A stretch of DNA of 64,000 nucleotides, from positions 186,001 to 250,000 of the forward strand of contig NKYR01000029.1 of NCBI GenBank assembly GCA_003184365.1. Reading direction: 5' to 3'. Below the pieces are notes generated by a model. The model worked only from the letters and a program-made list of their open reading frames with translations, was not told where the DNA came from and searched no databases. Of the stretch, positions 33,543 through 47,457 are shown piece by piece (the first letter of the stretch is position 1; every line of letters begins with the position of its first letter). A program made the position numbers and the translations under genes. The stretch comes from Evernia prunastri (taxonomy: Eukaryota > Ascomycota > Lecanoromycetes > Lecanorales > Parmeliaceae).

Positions 33543-34169
33543 TCATTTTACCAACGGCGGCTGGAACCGCAGACGGAAATTTTTGTCTAGGAAGACTGTA
33601 AACAATTTGACAAATGCATTCTGACAGGCGCTTGCAATGCTTACCCTGATTCTGAACAGCGTACAGAAAAGAAGTGATGAGTTCGGACTCGAGGACTATG
33701 GCAGCATTGAAGTCCTTCCTTACTGCTAGCGCAAGTACGTCTTTGCCAGTACGTCGGTGCGCACGATGCCGAGCCATTGTGGGTGAATGCTGCCCAATGC
33801 CCCGCCGTGTAAGCATTCTTTGGTTGTATGATGAAATAAAGGCTGGTGGGGTGTCGAGACGATGCATGTGGCGATAGGCATGTAGCACGGAAGTATCGAA
33901 AGACGGCCAGTTGATCTAGTGGGGTCCGTATTAGCAATATTGACTTGACCAGCCGTGCACCATGTCCTTACAGTCACTGCAGTGTCCCCTTGCTGTGCGC
34001 TAGAAGTTACCTGGGCGTTGGTAACATCTTTGAGATTACTTCCCGCCAACGTCGACGTTCCATTTCGCCGTCCCTTAGAGATGCCTGTACATGCAACATG
34101 TTTGTCTCTTGTACTTGATGCTTCGGATCGGGAATCGTCGAAGACGTTGCGTATCCGTTGCGGTGGCAT
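33543..34169 (-). CDS. SAP30: SAP30-like Sin3-binding histone deacetylase subunit
   Basis: Three exons: 34169-33972, 33915-33645, 33586-33543; introns of 56 and 58 bases; 170 residues. Exon 2 carries the Sin3-binding domain: 'INWPSFDTSVLHAYRHMHRL', 'GIGQHSPTMARHRAHRR', 'KDVLALAVRKDFNAAIVLES', 'LITSFLYAVQNQ'. Exon 3 completes it with 'DKNFRLRFQPPLVK'. SAP30 bridges the Sin3 corepressor to Rpd3-type deacetylase in the nucleus. The N-terminal 66 residues are Ser/Thr/Arg-rich, as in fungal homologues. Intron 1 has two usable phase-0 donors 54 bases apart (GTAACT at about 34025 and GTAAGG at 33971), so isoforms differing by 18 residues are possible. The start is the first ATG in this frame; a longer leader from 34285 is out of frame. 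Confidence 0.85.
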
Positions 34170-35521
34170 GATGGAGAAGGTATGAGGGCGGTCAGAGAGT
34201 ATGTAGTCCTAGCCAAGGGCGGAACAGAGTACCTTAGCGTGTGCAAGTGTGTGAATCCTTGGCACTGATGAAATTGCAGCGACATCTGACAACTACTTTA
34301 TCCTCAAAGCTCCAACAGAGACATCACAACACACTATTTCGTATTATACCTCCAAAACTGAAGTTATTAGAAAGCGTTGAAGTCCAGCTAGGATTTTAGC
34401 TGCTGTCCGTTGCTGTATTCAAGATAAATAGATATCACCTTGTGGGCTACTAAGGGCCGGTTCGGCAACCACATATTTTGCAAAATATGCCAGCATATTT
34501 TCAAATCTCTTGGCATATGTAAAATATAACTTAAAATATATTTTAAAATATGTAAGATATATGTACGGTTCCGTTCTGTAACCATATTTTCAAGGCTAAG
34601 TCAAAATCGTTGTAAGTGAACCTAAAGTCTACAGGCTTCAAGCCCAGAAAACAAAAACATCATCATAAAGAATAAAAATATTTGAAAGAGTACGTTTGAG
34701 AGTCAGAAATCTATATAATTAGTAGATAGAAAAGCGCAAAATTATAATTGTGTTAACATATTGAGAGTCAATCTCTGTAAATATTTTATCCAGATGTCGC
34801 CGTTGCTTAGCGTCAAATATGGCTTCAAATATGGCTCTACCCATATTTTACATATTTGACGAACTGCAATTTGGATGACTAAGCGAAAATACATGAAATA
34901 TGGTAACCGAACGATACCGTATATATATTTGACGAAATATGCTGGCATATTTGACCAAATATGTGGTTGCCGAACCGGCCCTAAGTCACCCTGTTCGGAA
35001 AGCGCACCCCCCCGGTGCGATATCCCAGTGGTTTCGAGTAGCTCTTTTGATTTAGGAGCAAATCGTAGCGCGACAAGACTGTGGTTTAGTTGTTTCAGCC
35101 ATTCATTGTGATGCATTTGTTTGACCCATGTCTTGATGCCAAAGATTTCAGATACACTTGTACACACACTAACGACTAACGACTAAGTACCTATTATATC
35201 TTGCCTTCGAGGCAAAGCAGCCAGCTATGAGTTCTGAGTAAGCTCTATAACAGTTCACTGGAGGTTCAGCAGAGCCCCACACTCCCGAACCCCACAATCC
35301 CTATTTCAAGAGTTGCTGCCTGCGGGTACAAACTTGTCTGGTAACTGAGACGCTAAAGCTGACCCATTTTCCGTTTGATCGTACAGCCTTCCATAAATCC
35401 AAAATCGTGATACCCGAAGCATTTACATCGTAACAAAAGAAAATCATCCGCCAGGACGTGCTCTTGTGGGTATCATGATTGCGCTCGTTCTTCAACCGAA
35501 TCGCCCAGCCCTCACTACCTT
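34170..35521. other. Spacer holding a MITE
   Basis: The only feature seen is the 528-base MITE at 34454-34981. The rest (upstream of the SAP30-like gene, downstream of the C2H2 regulator) shows no gene. Confidence 0.4.
34454..34981. mobile_element. Harbinger/Tourist-like MITE, target duplication TAA
   Basis: A 528-base AT-rich element with terminal inverted repeats. The left end GGGCCGGTTCGGCAACC and the right end GGTTGCCGAACCGGCCC match perfectly, and similarity extends to about 47 bases with few mismatches (both arms continue into ACATATTT and ATGCCAGCATATTT). It is flanked by TAA on both sides (34451-34453, 34982-34984), the 3-base duplication of PIF/Harbinger elements. Internally it is made of repeated ATATTT-type words and has no transposase, so it is non-autonomous. 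Confidence 0.88.
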
Positions 35522-38500
35522 TCAATCAGATCCTCTCAACATATTTATGCAATTGCCAAGCAATTTTGCTGCCTCGTGCAACAACTCCCAGCGGCATTTC
35601 TCAAACATGGCCTGAAGCACGTATAGCATTCCGAGACAAGCATTCCGATCTTTCATCTGTTCGAGTTCTCGAGGATCCTGAATTCCCCCAACTCTAGAAA
35701 GAAAAGCTCTCATATCGTACGTTTGTTGCTCCGGAGAGTACAAGTTTGGTACAATCCTTACGGGGCCGTCCAAGGCATAGCCGTACGACCAGACAATGAG
35801 GGCTGCGAAGTAGAGAACCCATGGCCGGTTGAGCAGAAAGTCGTCTCTGGCAGAATACGATGTGAGACTCTCCATGCCCATCGAAGCCGAGTTCCGATGC
35901 GAGCTCAGGGTATCAGGCATCAGGACTTGAGTCAGAAACTTCAGTGCATAGAAAGTAGCGTGTCGCGCACTTGGTCTTGGAGCCCAATTTTCTTTTATCC
36001 GCTTCTGAGCTATTGCGTAATCCGATGGCAGAGTTGTGCGGCCAAGTAGCCGGCCTGCTTTCGCAAATATTTGACAGCTGACGACGTCAACGTGCATTGC
36101 CATGTGAGCAAGATGGTGCAAGACAGTGCGGCTTTCAAAGATATTCTCCTCATCAAGCCTATCAGACGGATAAGCGGCAGACGCTGGTACAGTATCCTTC
36201 CCAATACTCTGATCAAAATCGTTTTTCCAGGAATCAAAAGCTTTGGTCAAAGGCCCGCGCCAAATGTCCTTGCCTCCTAATGCCTTCAACGCGCCGAGGT
36301 GATGGACTTGCACGTCACGTTGATTCATGTGCCAGCTCACGCTCAACAAGCCGGCCATGATGGCTGTTCGTCCGAACGAGTTTGTTCGAACAGGCTTGCC
36401 CTTCAAGGTGTTCTTAAGCCCATCAAAGAAAGTCATGGGCTTGATACCGTTTGACTGGAGATTGTTTTCGATACGCCCAACCTCGGCACTGCTGGTAGCA
36501 GACCACAATGTCTCATCGCAAGGAAGCTGCAATTTCATTTCGTGAGCAACCATAGTCGCAGAATGTCCAAACATAGTGGCATGAATAGAATCGATGATAA
36601 AAGCGGCAAATGCCACCCTCCGAGTCGCTTCATTGGTAACCCAATGATTCCACCACTGCTCGGGTGTATGTGAGGTAGAAGCCTGGACATTGCTTGAAGC
36701 CAGGCCAGGAGCATCGTTGACGATTGGCGGTGAATCGAGCGCTGATCGACCTATGAGAGAGCTTCCCCGTCTCATGAGAGTGAGGGTTGTTCCATGGTGA
36801 ATGTGCGCACGCTCGTGGAGCACTCGGGTGGAATACATTTTTTCATAAACCTCCAGGAGTAGCAGGGTCTGAAAAACCCACAGCTTTGCAGGCGGTAGGA
36901 AGTCCACATGTTTGAAGATCTCCCCCCGCAAATGCCATGCTAGGAAATTGGAGAGCTCTGAGCCAGCTTGAGTGGCATTTGGGCCGTGCATTTTGTCAAG
37001 ACATGACGCACCGATTGCGATTACTGCAAGTAACAGCACGTTTTGAGTTTTGTCCGCGGAGAAGGTTGGCTTGTGCAAGATCGGCATTTGCGGGTGAAAG
37101 TGGTACCAGTAAGATCCAATGTAAGTCTGCATGGAGCGCAGGCTCAACACATGTCCATCGAGGTCACGATCACCTTCGAGGAAAGCATCCTTGTGCTTAC
37201 TTACCGGCGCATGATCTGTAAAGCGCATCTCAATAAGGTCCAGTACATCTTTTCGCTTCTCTTCAGACAATATTATTTGCGGCAAGGCCGGGTCCAGAAT
37301 ACTTGTCACTGCCATGAGGTTTTGTTGCGGGATCCCTTGACCCACGGATCCATTCAAAGAGTCAGTGGCAATGCCATATGTCCCACGAGTCGTGCTGCCC
37401 GAGTCATCCATAAAGGCAGTAGTCCCGACAGACATTGAGCCGTGCCGATGTCCTCCCGGCGATGATATATTTTGATGTGGCTCGTTGAAAAGCCACGCTG
37501 TGAAGTCATCCGCCATTGCAAAAGGGGAGCGACTGTAGCCATCTCCGCCGAAAAGAGGCATTGAATATGAGTTCCCGTTTTGATCCAAGAAGTTCGGGTC
37601 AAGGCCGTTCCCTCCGTACATTTCGAAATTCGTGGCAGTATCCACCGGTGTTAATGGAGTAGAGGCAGCCGAGTAAGGCCCTGACGGTGGTCCTTGCGTA
37701 GACATCTGGGACATCGGAGACATTACAGGTGGGGGCAAGGGCGGAAGTGAGGGAAAATTATGATGTGCTAGAAATGTACTGCCACCAAAAGTATTCTGCA
37801 TCTGAGGCTGAGCTAGGCTGGTGGTAGGCTGGTGGCCACTATAAGTCGAAGTAGGAGAGGGGCGATAATTTGCAGGATTTGTCGTTATGTGGGAATTAGA
37901 CCGAGAGATGCGTGCATCTTGGTACATGTTTTTCTGAGGCACTGTCGACTCGTACGAGCCAAAGCTTAAGGGTCTCTGGCTCGAGTCATAGCTTGGACCG
38001 GACGCATTGCGTAGCATCCGAGAATCATATCCTCCTGCAGCATCAGGGTAGTAATGATCATCGCTATTCGACCTTTGCAGAGACGAGAGTTTCGGGTTGT
38101 ATTCTGAGCTTGAAACGGTGTCCAGGTGGTGAGGCGACCTCAAATGGCCACCGGGTGGGCTGGTGCTGCTCGGATTTGGTTGGAACGACTCAGCGATTCT
38201 TCCAGGCAACGGAGATTGAGGAGGCATGGTATGGATTTCATGAGCTTTGATGAATGACGAAGGAGCAGTTGAAGGATTGTTTACGGTCTTTGTGTGAGGA
38301 CCTGCAGATGGCTCGTACTTCGAATCCGAATGATCTCGTGGGCCGTCGATGCTCATAGCTTGCGCATCTCGATCGTCAAGATCATGTGAGTTGTTGTCTT
38401 TTCGCTGAAGATGCGAACCACGTGCCGTATGCCTCTCACGATGCCTAGTACACAAGTCTTGCCGGACAAATCGACGCTCGCATCCAGGAAAATCGCAGGT

Positions 38501-38894
38501 GTAAATTTTCTTCGGTGTGTCTGCGTTCGAGTCAGAGAATCGGGGCTTTTAGCAACAAGGGCAATAACTCACGATTCAACTGATGGCGGTATAGATGTTC
38601 CGCTCTAGAGTAGCTTTTACCGCAGCCTTGGTGCGGGCATGGGAAATTTTTCTCCAACCCTTTCCTACTCCTCCTTCTCTTTCGAGGCTTTCCGCTGGCA
38701 TCTTCACCTCCGTCTTCTTTTTCCTCGCCGCTATCGTCTTCCGCTTTGGCAGTGTTGCTTCGATCTTGCCGTCGACCTCTTGCTGCCTCGTTTTCCTGTT
38801 GCGAAGCATCGGACAAGGAGGAAGGCGGGCTGTGATAGGAGGTTTCGCTTTTCACAGACACAAGAGCGTTCTTGGAAGACAGCTGCGGACTCAT
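35522..38894 (-). CDS. Transcription factor with two C2H2 zinc fingers and a fungal_trans domain
   Basis: Two exons, 38894-38573 and 38520-35522; a 52-base GTGAGT...CAG intron splits the finger region; 1106 residues. Finger 1 'CPHQGCGKSYSRAEHLYRH' (about residues 85-104) and finger 2 'CDFPGCERRFVRQDLCTRHR' (about 115-137, final His after 'RHRERH') form a tandem pair. An acidic, Lys/Arg-rich patch precedes them (GKPRKRRRSRKG, likely nuclear localisation). Residues about 140-510 are Ser/Pro/Tyr-rich. The fungal_trans region begins near residue 515 ('LDPALPQIILSEEKRKDVLD') and includes 'YIGSYWYHFHPQMPILHKPT' (about 580) and 'LWVFQTLLLLEVYEKMYSTR'. This architecture matches fungal C2H2/fungal_trans regulators such as the Klf1-type group. 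Targets cannot be told from sequence. The start is the ATG that opens the Ser-rich leader. Confidence 0.88.
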
Positions 38895-40240
38895 GTCTGC
38901 CGCTATGAATAAAAGATGATGAATCTGTTGAATGGGTTTTGAGCAGCGTGGTGTTCGCGGTGTGCTATGTCAAGGGCATGTCCAAAATCCCGGAGGAGGA
39001 CCCTATGTATGTCAATTGTAGATTCCAAATTGCTATTATCAGCCAAGGCGCTCGAGCAGTGACTGCCTGGGTCTGCGGATATAAGCCCTTGTGGACAACA
39101 AGAGCTGATAGCGTCCTTTATTGGGCCAGGCAATTTGCGTTGGTCGATGAAACCTGACGCTTGCATATAGACGAATGGGAGGAGGGAGGAGGGTGTTGCA
39201 ATGTAAAACTCAGTGCCAGAGGCAGTGTGTATAGATAATAGTAAGGAAAAGATGTTGACCAAAATCGTCAGTGCCCACGCCAGTGCGGTGACCAGGGGTC
39301 AGAGGCTAGAAGCCTGCGGATCGGAGGACAGATACTTAAGACGAAGGCGATTCCCGGGGCAGCTTGCGCCGGTTATGGATCTTCTGTTGCTGGAGAAGAG
39401 AGACTAGTATAGGGTAGGGCCGGTAAGGAGATCTGATTTATTGGCGAGATAGAAGCGCGAGGAGAGATGAAAAGAGTCAAAGCATCGTGGTCGCAAGAGT
39501 AGGGAATCATAAATTGATATAGAATGCTTCAAAAGGGCCATATCTCACTCGAGCGCGTCTATCTCGACACTATTGGAGTATAGTGGCAGCAGGTTGGATC
39601 AGTTACCTTAGTTTCGAGTTGGGCGCCTTTCGGTCCATCGCTCGAGTCGCTTCCCAGTCGATGCCACTGCTTGCAGTGCTTGGTACTGATGTGGGGAAAC
39701 CTAAGAGAGCTAAAAATCTAATTAATAAACAATTAAGGTAAGTCAGCCCACTAAATTTACGTTTAAAAGAGTAGCAGTGTAGCACTGACGTTTAGCGCTT
39801 AGGGTAGGTGCATGCACTCCACATGAAAAAGATATGCACGGGCCCCTCGGACCCTCCCAGGTATTTACCTTTCATCATCATCCTTTACCCAGCAAGGTGT
39901 GACAGTAGTTACCCTGAGACGCTACAGTATCCTTGCACACGTGTTCGTTTGCAATGTTAGCACTCTTTGCCCGGTCACAGTACCTTATTCATGTCTATCA
40001 AGCTACAGGTCAGCTCTTTTGTGCTCATCCGAGCCCGCTCCGGCGAATTTTCAATGTACCTCCATAATCTATTTCCCTTTCTTGCCCCATCTCGAGATTC
40101 GTTTGTTGATACCTACTCGTAGTCACCAACTAATGCAACACACCTACAGTTTACGCCTCGGAAAGGTGTGGGATGGTATGGTATTTAGGGGATCCATCCC
40201 ATATCATGGTATGATATGGTATTGAGACCATATTATTTGA
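38895..40240. other. Upstream region of the C2H2 regulator, to the edge of the AT-rich block
   Basis: A 1.3-kb GC-normal region with small frames only, consistent with a long promoter or leader for the regulator. Near 40165-40230 there are repeated ATGGTAT/GGGATGG words that pair with ATACCAT/CCATCCC, at the boundary with the RIP-like block. No gene recognised. Confidence 0.4.
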
Positions 40241-40629
40241 TTTTTTCGAAATGATCTGAGATTCTTACAGATATCTTAAAACAATTTATATGACGAATAT
40301 TTAAATAAAGTATAACTTTTAAATAATAATAATTAAAATAATAATTAAATTTCGAACTTCTTTTAATAAATTATATATTTAATTCTTAACTATCTTCGTT
40401 ATATTAACGACGATAGTTATAATAATAATTAAAATATAGTATTTATTATATCTTTAGACGATATATAAAAACGACTATATTAATCTTTTTTATAAATTTA
40501 TATTTTTCTTAAAAATCATTATTTGCTTTATATAAGTATCTTATCGATTACTACTTCTAAATATATAATATATAAATATCTTCGTTATATTTTATAATTC
40601 TTCTAATAGAATAAATAAAAAACGAATTC

Positions 40630-40756
40630 TGTCAAAAATAGGTGGTAGAAACACTTAGTTGTATTAACTATAAAGGTGCTACGATTCAAAGTGCGACCGA
40701 TGCCAAAGCCGGCCTTTAGCCGGCTTGGCGGCCTTTCAGGTCCTAGAATTTCAACA
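40630..40756. repeat. LTR 1 of the 6.8-kb retrotransposon (127 bases)
   Basis: Starts TGTCAAAAATAGG, ends GAATTTCAACA. Contains a GC-rich hairpin (gccggcctttagccggc). Nearly free of RIP-type changes. Confidence 0.85.
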
Positions 40757-43700
40757 CTTCCCTTCACACGCATGTTCCGAGCGCCGAGTAACTAAAGTTA
40801 GAAACCGAGTAGTCAAAGTGAGACTAGCGCCGGGTAGCTGAGGTGATTAGTCAGCAAAACACCCTCACTCCCTATACCCTCTAAACGCGAGATTTCAATG
40901 CTCACGAAGTCAAAAATCTCAATCGGGTTAGCGCGAAATCCGGGTGGCGGAAGTGAAGAAGTCGAAATCCTGAAAACGACTATGTCAAAATAATCTCCAT
41001 CAAAATCTTTCGAAGATTTCACTTTTTGTCAAAAAACGATTTTTTGAAAATTAAATTTTCACATCACTTAATGCACATCAAAATTAGATAAAAACGAGAT
41101 CGAAGAATATATATAAAGATAGTAGTGAAATATTGAAAGAAATTCTTTTAGCTGCATGAAATCAATGTGCTGTAAGATCTTTAATAATCGATTATAGAAT
41201 TTTAATACTTGATACTAGTAATCATCGCGTGCAATGCGAAGATTTTTGATAAAGTTTTGACGAAAATATATTTGAAGAATTCGATTTATGCGGTCATATA
41301 TACTAGCAGATTTATATAACTATATATTCTAAATAAGCCTTGAAAGTTTGATGATTATAGATATTATAATCGCTGAAAGAGATCGCGAAGAATAAAACGA
41401 TAATAATCGAAGATTTTTTCGAGTAGATCGATCACTCGATCGATTACGAAAATCAATAAAATGTTTTTTTGAAGTTAACGACTTTTCTTAATAAGAGTAT
41501 ATAAGTATATAAATATATAAGATATAGACGCGAAGATATAAGATTATAAACGAGGTTTTAGTTTTATAAGACGACGAAATTGTTTAAATTTGTTTCTACA
41601 AAAAATCTTGATAAGTTTATCGACTATCTATTTGTTAGTGAAAATATATTTTAATTCGATATTATCGACGATAACTTATTCTCGTATATAGTGATACTAA
41701 ATATTAATATACTTAATTCGAATATAAAATTAAGAATTCTTCGTTAGAGTTATTACGTCTTAATTATCGTAAAAGATAATAACGACTTACGTTTAAAAAA
41801 TGCTGAGATTAAATTAATTTAATAATTTACGAAGTCAGACGATCTTCTTAATAATCTAAGTTTAATCGATATATTCGATCTCGTAGATCGAGAGTGTTAT
41901 GATAAACTATCGTTTGAAAGATCAATTAATAATCGCACTATCTATATCGAATATATAGTCTAACGTAAATCTTCGAGTATCTTGATTATTAGCTTAATTC
42001 GTATTAATATAGTTAAATAGAGATTATAAATCTTTTCTGAAGACGAGTTTTTAGTCGATAATATATCTGAGATATCGAAAGATACGCTTAATAGTCTTTT
42101 AGTAAGTTTTGTTTGAATTAAAGTTATATCTTAACATTATTAAAATCGCGAATATAATATTTAATTGAATATCTAATATTACGTATATTAATAATTCGAC
42201 GACTGATTAATACTTAGTGTGAAAGATTTCAAATATTTAAAAATCTTCGTCGACGACTTAATATCTTTCGAAGCTTATAAAAATAAACGTGTCTTTAAAT
42301 TCTTATATATTATAATCGATAATAAACTTTTAAATATAATTTATCTAATCAAAACGAAGAATACGATTAATACGATCTTTAATAATTATTATTTTAAGAT
42401 AATAGACGTATAATCTCAAATCGATTATCTCGAAGCGCTTATTAAACTAATCTTTGATACGCTAAATTTCGACTTTATTAACGTCGACGAGAAGAGTATC
42501 GTTTATATAAATAATAATAATAATAATATTATTATTGCTGAAGGCTGAATAATCGATCGCGATAAACTCGAAACTTAGACTCTTAAAAAACGCGAATAAA
42601 ATATTATATCACACTCGAGAAAATTATTTTAAATCGTAAAAAACTTTAATAAGTCTATAAATCTTTTATTTATCGTTTTTTTCGAAATTTATAAACTAAA
42701 TTTATATAAATAATCTCTTTTATATTATTATAGAGAAACGTAGTTTTAACGTTTATCTACTTTAATTCTTAGTCGAGAATCGTCGTTAACGCGAAGATTA
42801 TTTTATAGTTTATAAACTTAATCACAAAAATAAAGATTTTATTAAAATCAATATTCTCGCGCTATTCGAAGTCTCGAATTATTTAACGAGTTTTATATCG
42901 TATAATTTTATTTGAGAAATCACGTTTAAATTTATAAACTTATTTATCGTCTAAAGCGCGTGTATTCGAAGATAAATTTATTAAGATTTAAATATTATTA
43001 ATCTTTAGAAAGTTTACTTCTTTTTATATAACGAGCTTTTACTTTATTTTATTAATTATTACTTTTTTATATATACGAGATTTATATAATTCGAAAGCGC
43101 TGACTTCAATTAATATTGCGAGAAAATTCGACGAAAGATCTTTATATTTTTTAAGAATTTTATACTATCTAAATTATTTCGTTAAAGATTATTATTCGAT
43201 TATAAATTTGATTGTAAATCTTATTAACGATGATTTTAACGTCTTAGAGGTTAAAGATATCGACGTTATAAAAGATTTATTAAGCGTGTTATTATTACGA
43301 ATATTAAACGATATAAATTTCTTTAAAGTCAAAAAAGATTGAGATAGCGCTTATAAAGACGCTTACTTCATTGAAATACGTATAGCGTTAACGAACTCTA
43401 AAGATATCAAAATCGAAACACTATTGAAAAAGTTATTTATCGCTTCGATAGAAATTACTCGCTTTCTTCTTTTGAAGATTCTCTATTTTAAAATTGATAT
43501 CGAGACGCTAAAAAGCTCACTGATTATCTTATTAATAACGTTAATACGTCGTTTATTACGACTGATTAAAAGATTAATATTTTTAACTTTCTTGATTTCG
43601 ACGAAATTTAATTTAAACGAAATAAATTTAAAAAATATATTATCGATTTAAGTAATATTAAAGTATATTTAAATCTTATTATTTGATATCAATATACGAT

Positions 43701-46700
43701 AAAATCGATTAACTTTATAATCGATTACGCGACTCTTATAAGCGTAATTCTTATATTTCGTTTAGTCGATATTAAAAAAAAAATCTAATAATAATTGATT
43801 TGATTAATTCTTCGTAAATAAAAAATATCGAATAAATAATCTATAGACTTAATAAGACGTTATATCTCGTTTAAAAATAGATTATAAATTGCGAAGATAA
43901 TTAGACGTTCGAGCGAATTCTAATTAAAACTTCTAAAATAATACGCTTTCTTTAAGTATTACGCTAATCTTATATTATAAAATCTAATCGAGACGTTCGA
44001 ATTTATTATTTATTTGAAAATTATTAAAAATAATATTTCTTCAAGTAATATTCTTAACTAGACGAAAGACGTATATATTATAATTGTTATATTCAATATC
44101 GCAGTCGCTACGTAAACGAATATATTTATAATTATTATATTTTATTTGATTTAGAAAGAATTTAAAGATATTAAGTATCGTGAGATCGTTTTTATTAGAG
44201 AGTAGATATACGATAAAGCGAAGGATTTTATTATTTAGAAAGATAATCATATATTTAAAGTTATTATACGATATTAAAAAAGAGCTCTGAATATCGCTGC
44301 GAATAAAATTATTTTCTCAACGATCTAACTTTGTATAACGCTTGTAAAACTTTACTTTTATATTAATAATAATATATAATTCGCACGTATTATCGAGAAA
44401 TGAAATAAATAAATTTATTTCCACGTATATTTAAGCGAGTTTCTTTAAATTTTAATAATCGTGATAAGCGTATTATATGCGTAAGAATTTTTTATTAATT
44501 TAAGAATTTTTGAAGAGATTCGAGAGAGACGATAAAAAAGAACGTTTAGATATAAGAGACTTATTATAGATAGTAATATTTTTATTAATGACTGCTAAAT
44601 AAATAAACGTATCTATTTATATATTTAAAGCATATCAACGATTACGCTAACGTCTAAAAAGGATATTATACTCTTTTATATCGATATCGTCTTTGACAAA
44701 ATATATAAAATAGTTTTAATTTTCGAGTTGTCTCTGAGAAATTAGATTAAAATCACTATCAAAAATATATCAAATATTCTTAATAATTATAATACGTTTA
44801 TTCTCATAATTCTTATATTCAAGCTTAATTGGTCTAAAGTTTATAATTATAATTAAATTATTGATTTCATTAATCGAGCGATAAGACTCGAAAGAAATAA
44901 ATATAAATTAATTACGAGTAATATATTAAATATACGCTAAATTAATAAATTATAGATATAATAATGCTATAGCGATAAATATAGATAAGATATTAATTAT
45001 AATTTTCTTAATTAAAATCTTATAAATCTTATTTTATAAGAATTGCGAGTTAACGATAAAATAGATAACGAAGTCGAAATAATTCGAAACGTTAGTCGTT
45101 ATAATTATAGAAGTAGAATTATCGATATACGTTATTATCGATTAAATATAAATTACGATAATCTTCGCGCTGTTTAATTAACGATCGATAGCGAACTTAT
45201 TACTCTTCTCTTTAAAAGAATTATAATCGTTTTTATCGTCTTTACGATTATTACGATTATTATAATTTTCTCTAAAATTATTATTATTATAATTATTATT
45301 TTTCTTTTCGAGATATAAGACGATATATTCGAAGTCGTTATATTAATTTTTATCGTAATATTTATAAATTTAAATATAAGTGCGAAAGTTATTAATATAA
45401 GTCTCTTATTAAATTTTATACTCGATAACGTCGTCGATTACGATGAATATAATAACACTTTAAGAATTATAAGCTAAGATTTTATTGATTAATGCAATTA
45501 ATACTTAAGTCTTAATGCTAATAATAATCGAATTCGTGAAATTAATTATAATATTAATAAATCGTATAATAATATAATTTAGCGTGAATTTAACATTATC
45601 TTCGATATCGAAAACGTTATAATTCTATACGTACTACTTATAATATTCGTTATAAAAAAATTTAAGATTCGTATAGAAATAATAAATTTTGAAATTTTCG
45701 TCGAAAAGAAGTTATAAGAATAGATTTTGAAAGTCTTAAAGAACTTTTTGAAATTTGTTGATATAGATTTATAAATTATTATCGTAGTCTATTAGTATAA
45801 TAAAGTTCAATTTCTTAAAGATCGAATTAAGATTTTTAAAGTCTCGAGACTTATATTTGTTTAGAATATTTTATATCTATCTTTTTAACGTTAATCTCTC
45901 TTTGAATTTTAATTCGAAAGTTAATTTCGTAATACAATTTTAATATAATATAAATTTTATCGTGAATTTCTAATTAGATTTCACGCTATACTTTTATCGT
46001 AAGCTTCGTATAATTCTTTACGATATAGCGTTATAATTTTAATAATTTAAGCTTATCTTCAAACTTCTGCTTTTAAATCTAATAGCTAAAGATTTTTTTT
46101 AAAAATCTCGATATTATCGAGATGATTAAGAGACGTCGAAATCTTGATTTTTTCGAATAATATAATGAATATCTAGACTTTAAAGACTTTTAGAAGTCGA
46201 TAAAGTAGAAAATATCGATAAAATAGAGCGCGCTCGAAGATCGAAGAGCTCTTCATTAAATATAAATTTCGATAAATATTTAGAGATTAATTGCTCTGAA
46301 GACGATATGAAATCGATATAAAAGTTTAAAATATACTCGCTATCGATGTTGTCGTCTAAAAGTTCTATTAAGATTTTAAAAATATAATAAAAATCTCGCT
46401 AAACTTTAAGATTAACTCGATATAATTTGAATCTTTACGTGCGAAGTTTAATGATCTTACGATATTTAAAATAGAAATCGATATTTTATAGAGATAATAG
46501 ATTGTTTTTAATAGAATAGTAAATTATTAATGATCGACGAACTAATAAAAAATAAACTTAGATAATATTTCTCTAACTTTATCGCATTAATCTATATATT
46601 CGTTAATCTTACTATTTTTTAAAATATCCTAAGATTTCTTTCTTGCAAACTATCTTAAAGATTAATATATTTATTTAAATTTATACTTTCGTCGAGATTT

Positions 46701-47330
46701 ATTTACGATAATAGAAGTACTTTTTAAGATATTGTTCACTCTTCGTTTAAAAGATTAAGCTTCTTTATTATTAAATTAAGTCTCTATAATAACGTCTACG
46801 TCGAGATTTAAGTGATTAATTTCTTGAAATCTCTTTTAATCGAGATTAAGATAATTAATTTTTAATCTTTATTACGCTTATTTCGTAATAATATAAACAA
46901 ATTTATATACTCGTTATTTAACTATTTGATATTTTGTGATATATAAATAAAAGCATATTATTTTTTTATTTAGTATTTTCACGTAAAAAAGCGATAAAAA
47001 TTAATAATTCGTCGTAAAGATATAATTCTATCTTTCGATATTCTTCGACTAAGTGCGATATATCTCGATTTCGATCTCGATTTAATCTTTTATTTTATAT
47101 AAAACGTACGAAATAAAATCTTAATCTTCTAATTTTCAGTGAATTATATTATTTTAATTTAGAAGATTATTTTATAATAAGTATATCTATATTAAAGAGA
47201 TTAAATTTCAACGTTTATATAGCGAGCATTTTTATTGCGATAAGTATTGAAATGTCTAAAGATAATCGATAGCTATAGAGACTTTAGATATATTATAACG
47301 ATTGTCTGAATAGAGTTCGAGCTTATAATC

Positions 47331-47457
47331 TATCAAAAATATATGATAGAAACACTTAGTTGTATTAACTATAAAGGTGCTACGGTATAAAGTGCGATCG
47401 ATATCAAGATCGATCTTTAGTCGGCTTGACGACCTTTTAGGCTCTAGAGTTTCAACA
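47331..47457. repeat. LTR 2 of the 6.8-kb retrotransposon (127 bases)
   Basis: Aligns end to end with LTR 1 without gaps. Starts TATCAAAAATA, ends GAGTTTCAACA. Most differences from LTR 1 are G-to-A or C-to-T, and the GC-rich hairpin is eroded. Confidence 0.85.

Larger units (their letters stand above)
40630..47457. mobile_element. Full-length LTR retrotransposon, RIP-inactivated, target duplication AATTC
   Basis: Two 127-base direct repeats (40630-40756 and 47331-47457) bound a 6.8-kb element flanked by AATTC (40625-40629 and 47458-47462). LTR 1 has TG...CA ends. LTR 2 begins TA instead of TG and carries many further G-to-A and C-to-T changes, as RIP would produce. The interior is saturated with stops, so gag/pol families cannot be read and Ty3 versus Ty1 is undecided. 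No primer-binding site could be matched with confidence. The 300 bases after LTR 1 keep normal composition. Confidence 0.85.

Noticed and set aside
42219..44250. Short open frames inside the 6.8-kb retrotransposon
   Set aside because: Same degenerate composition; gag or pol could not be recognised, so no gene was called.
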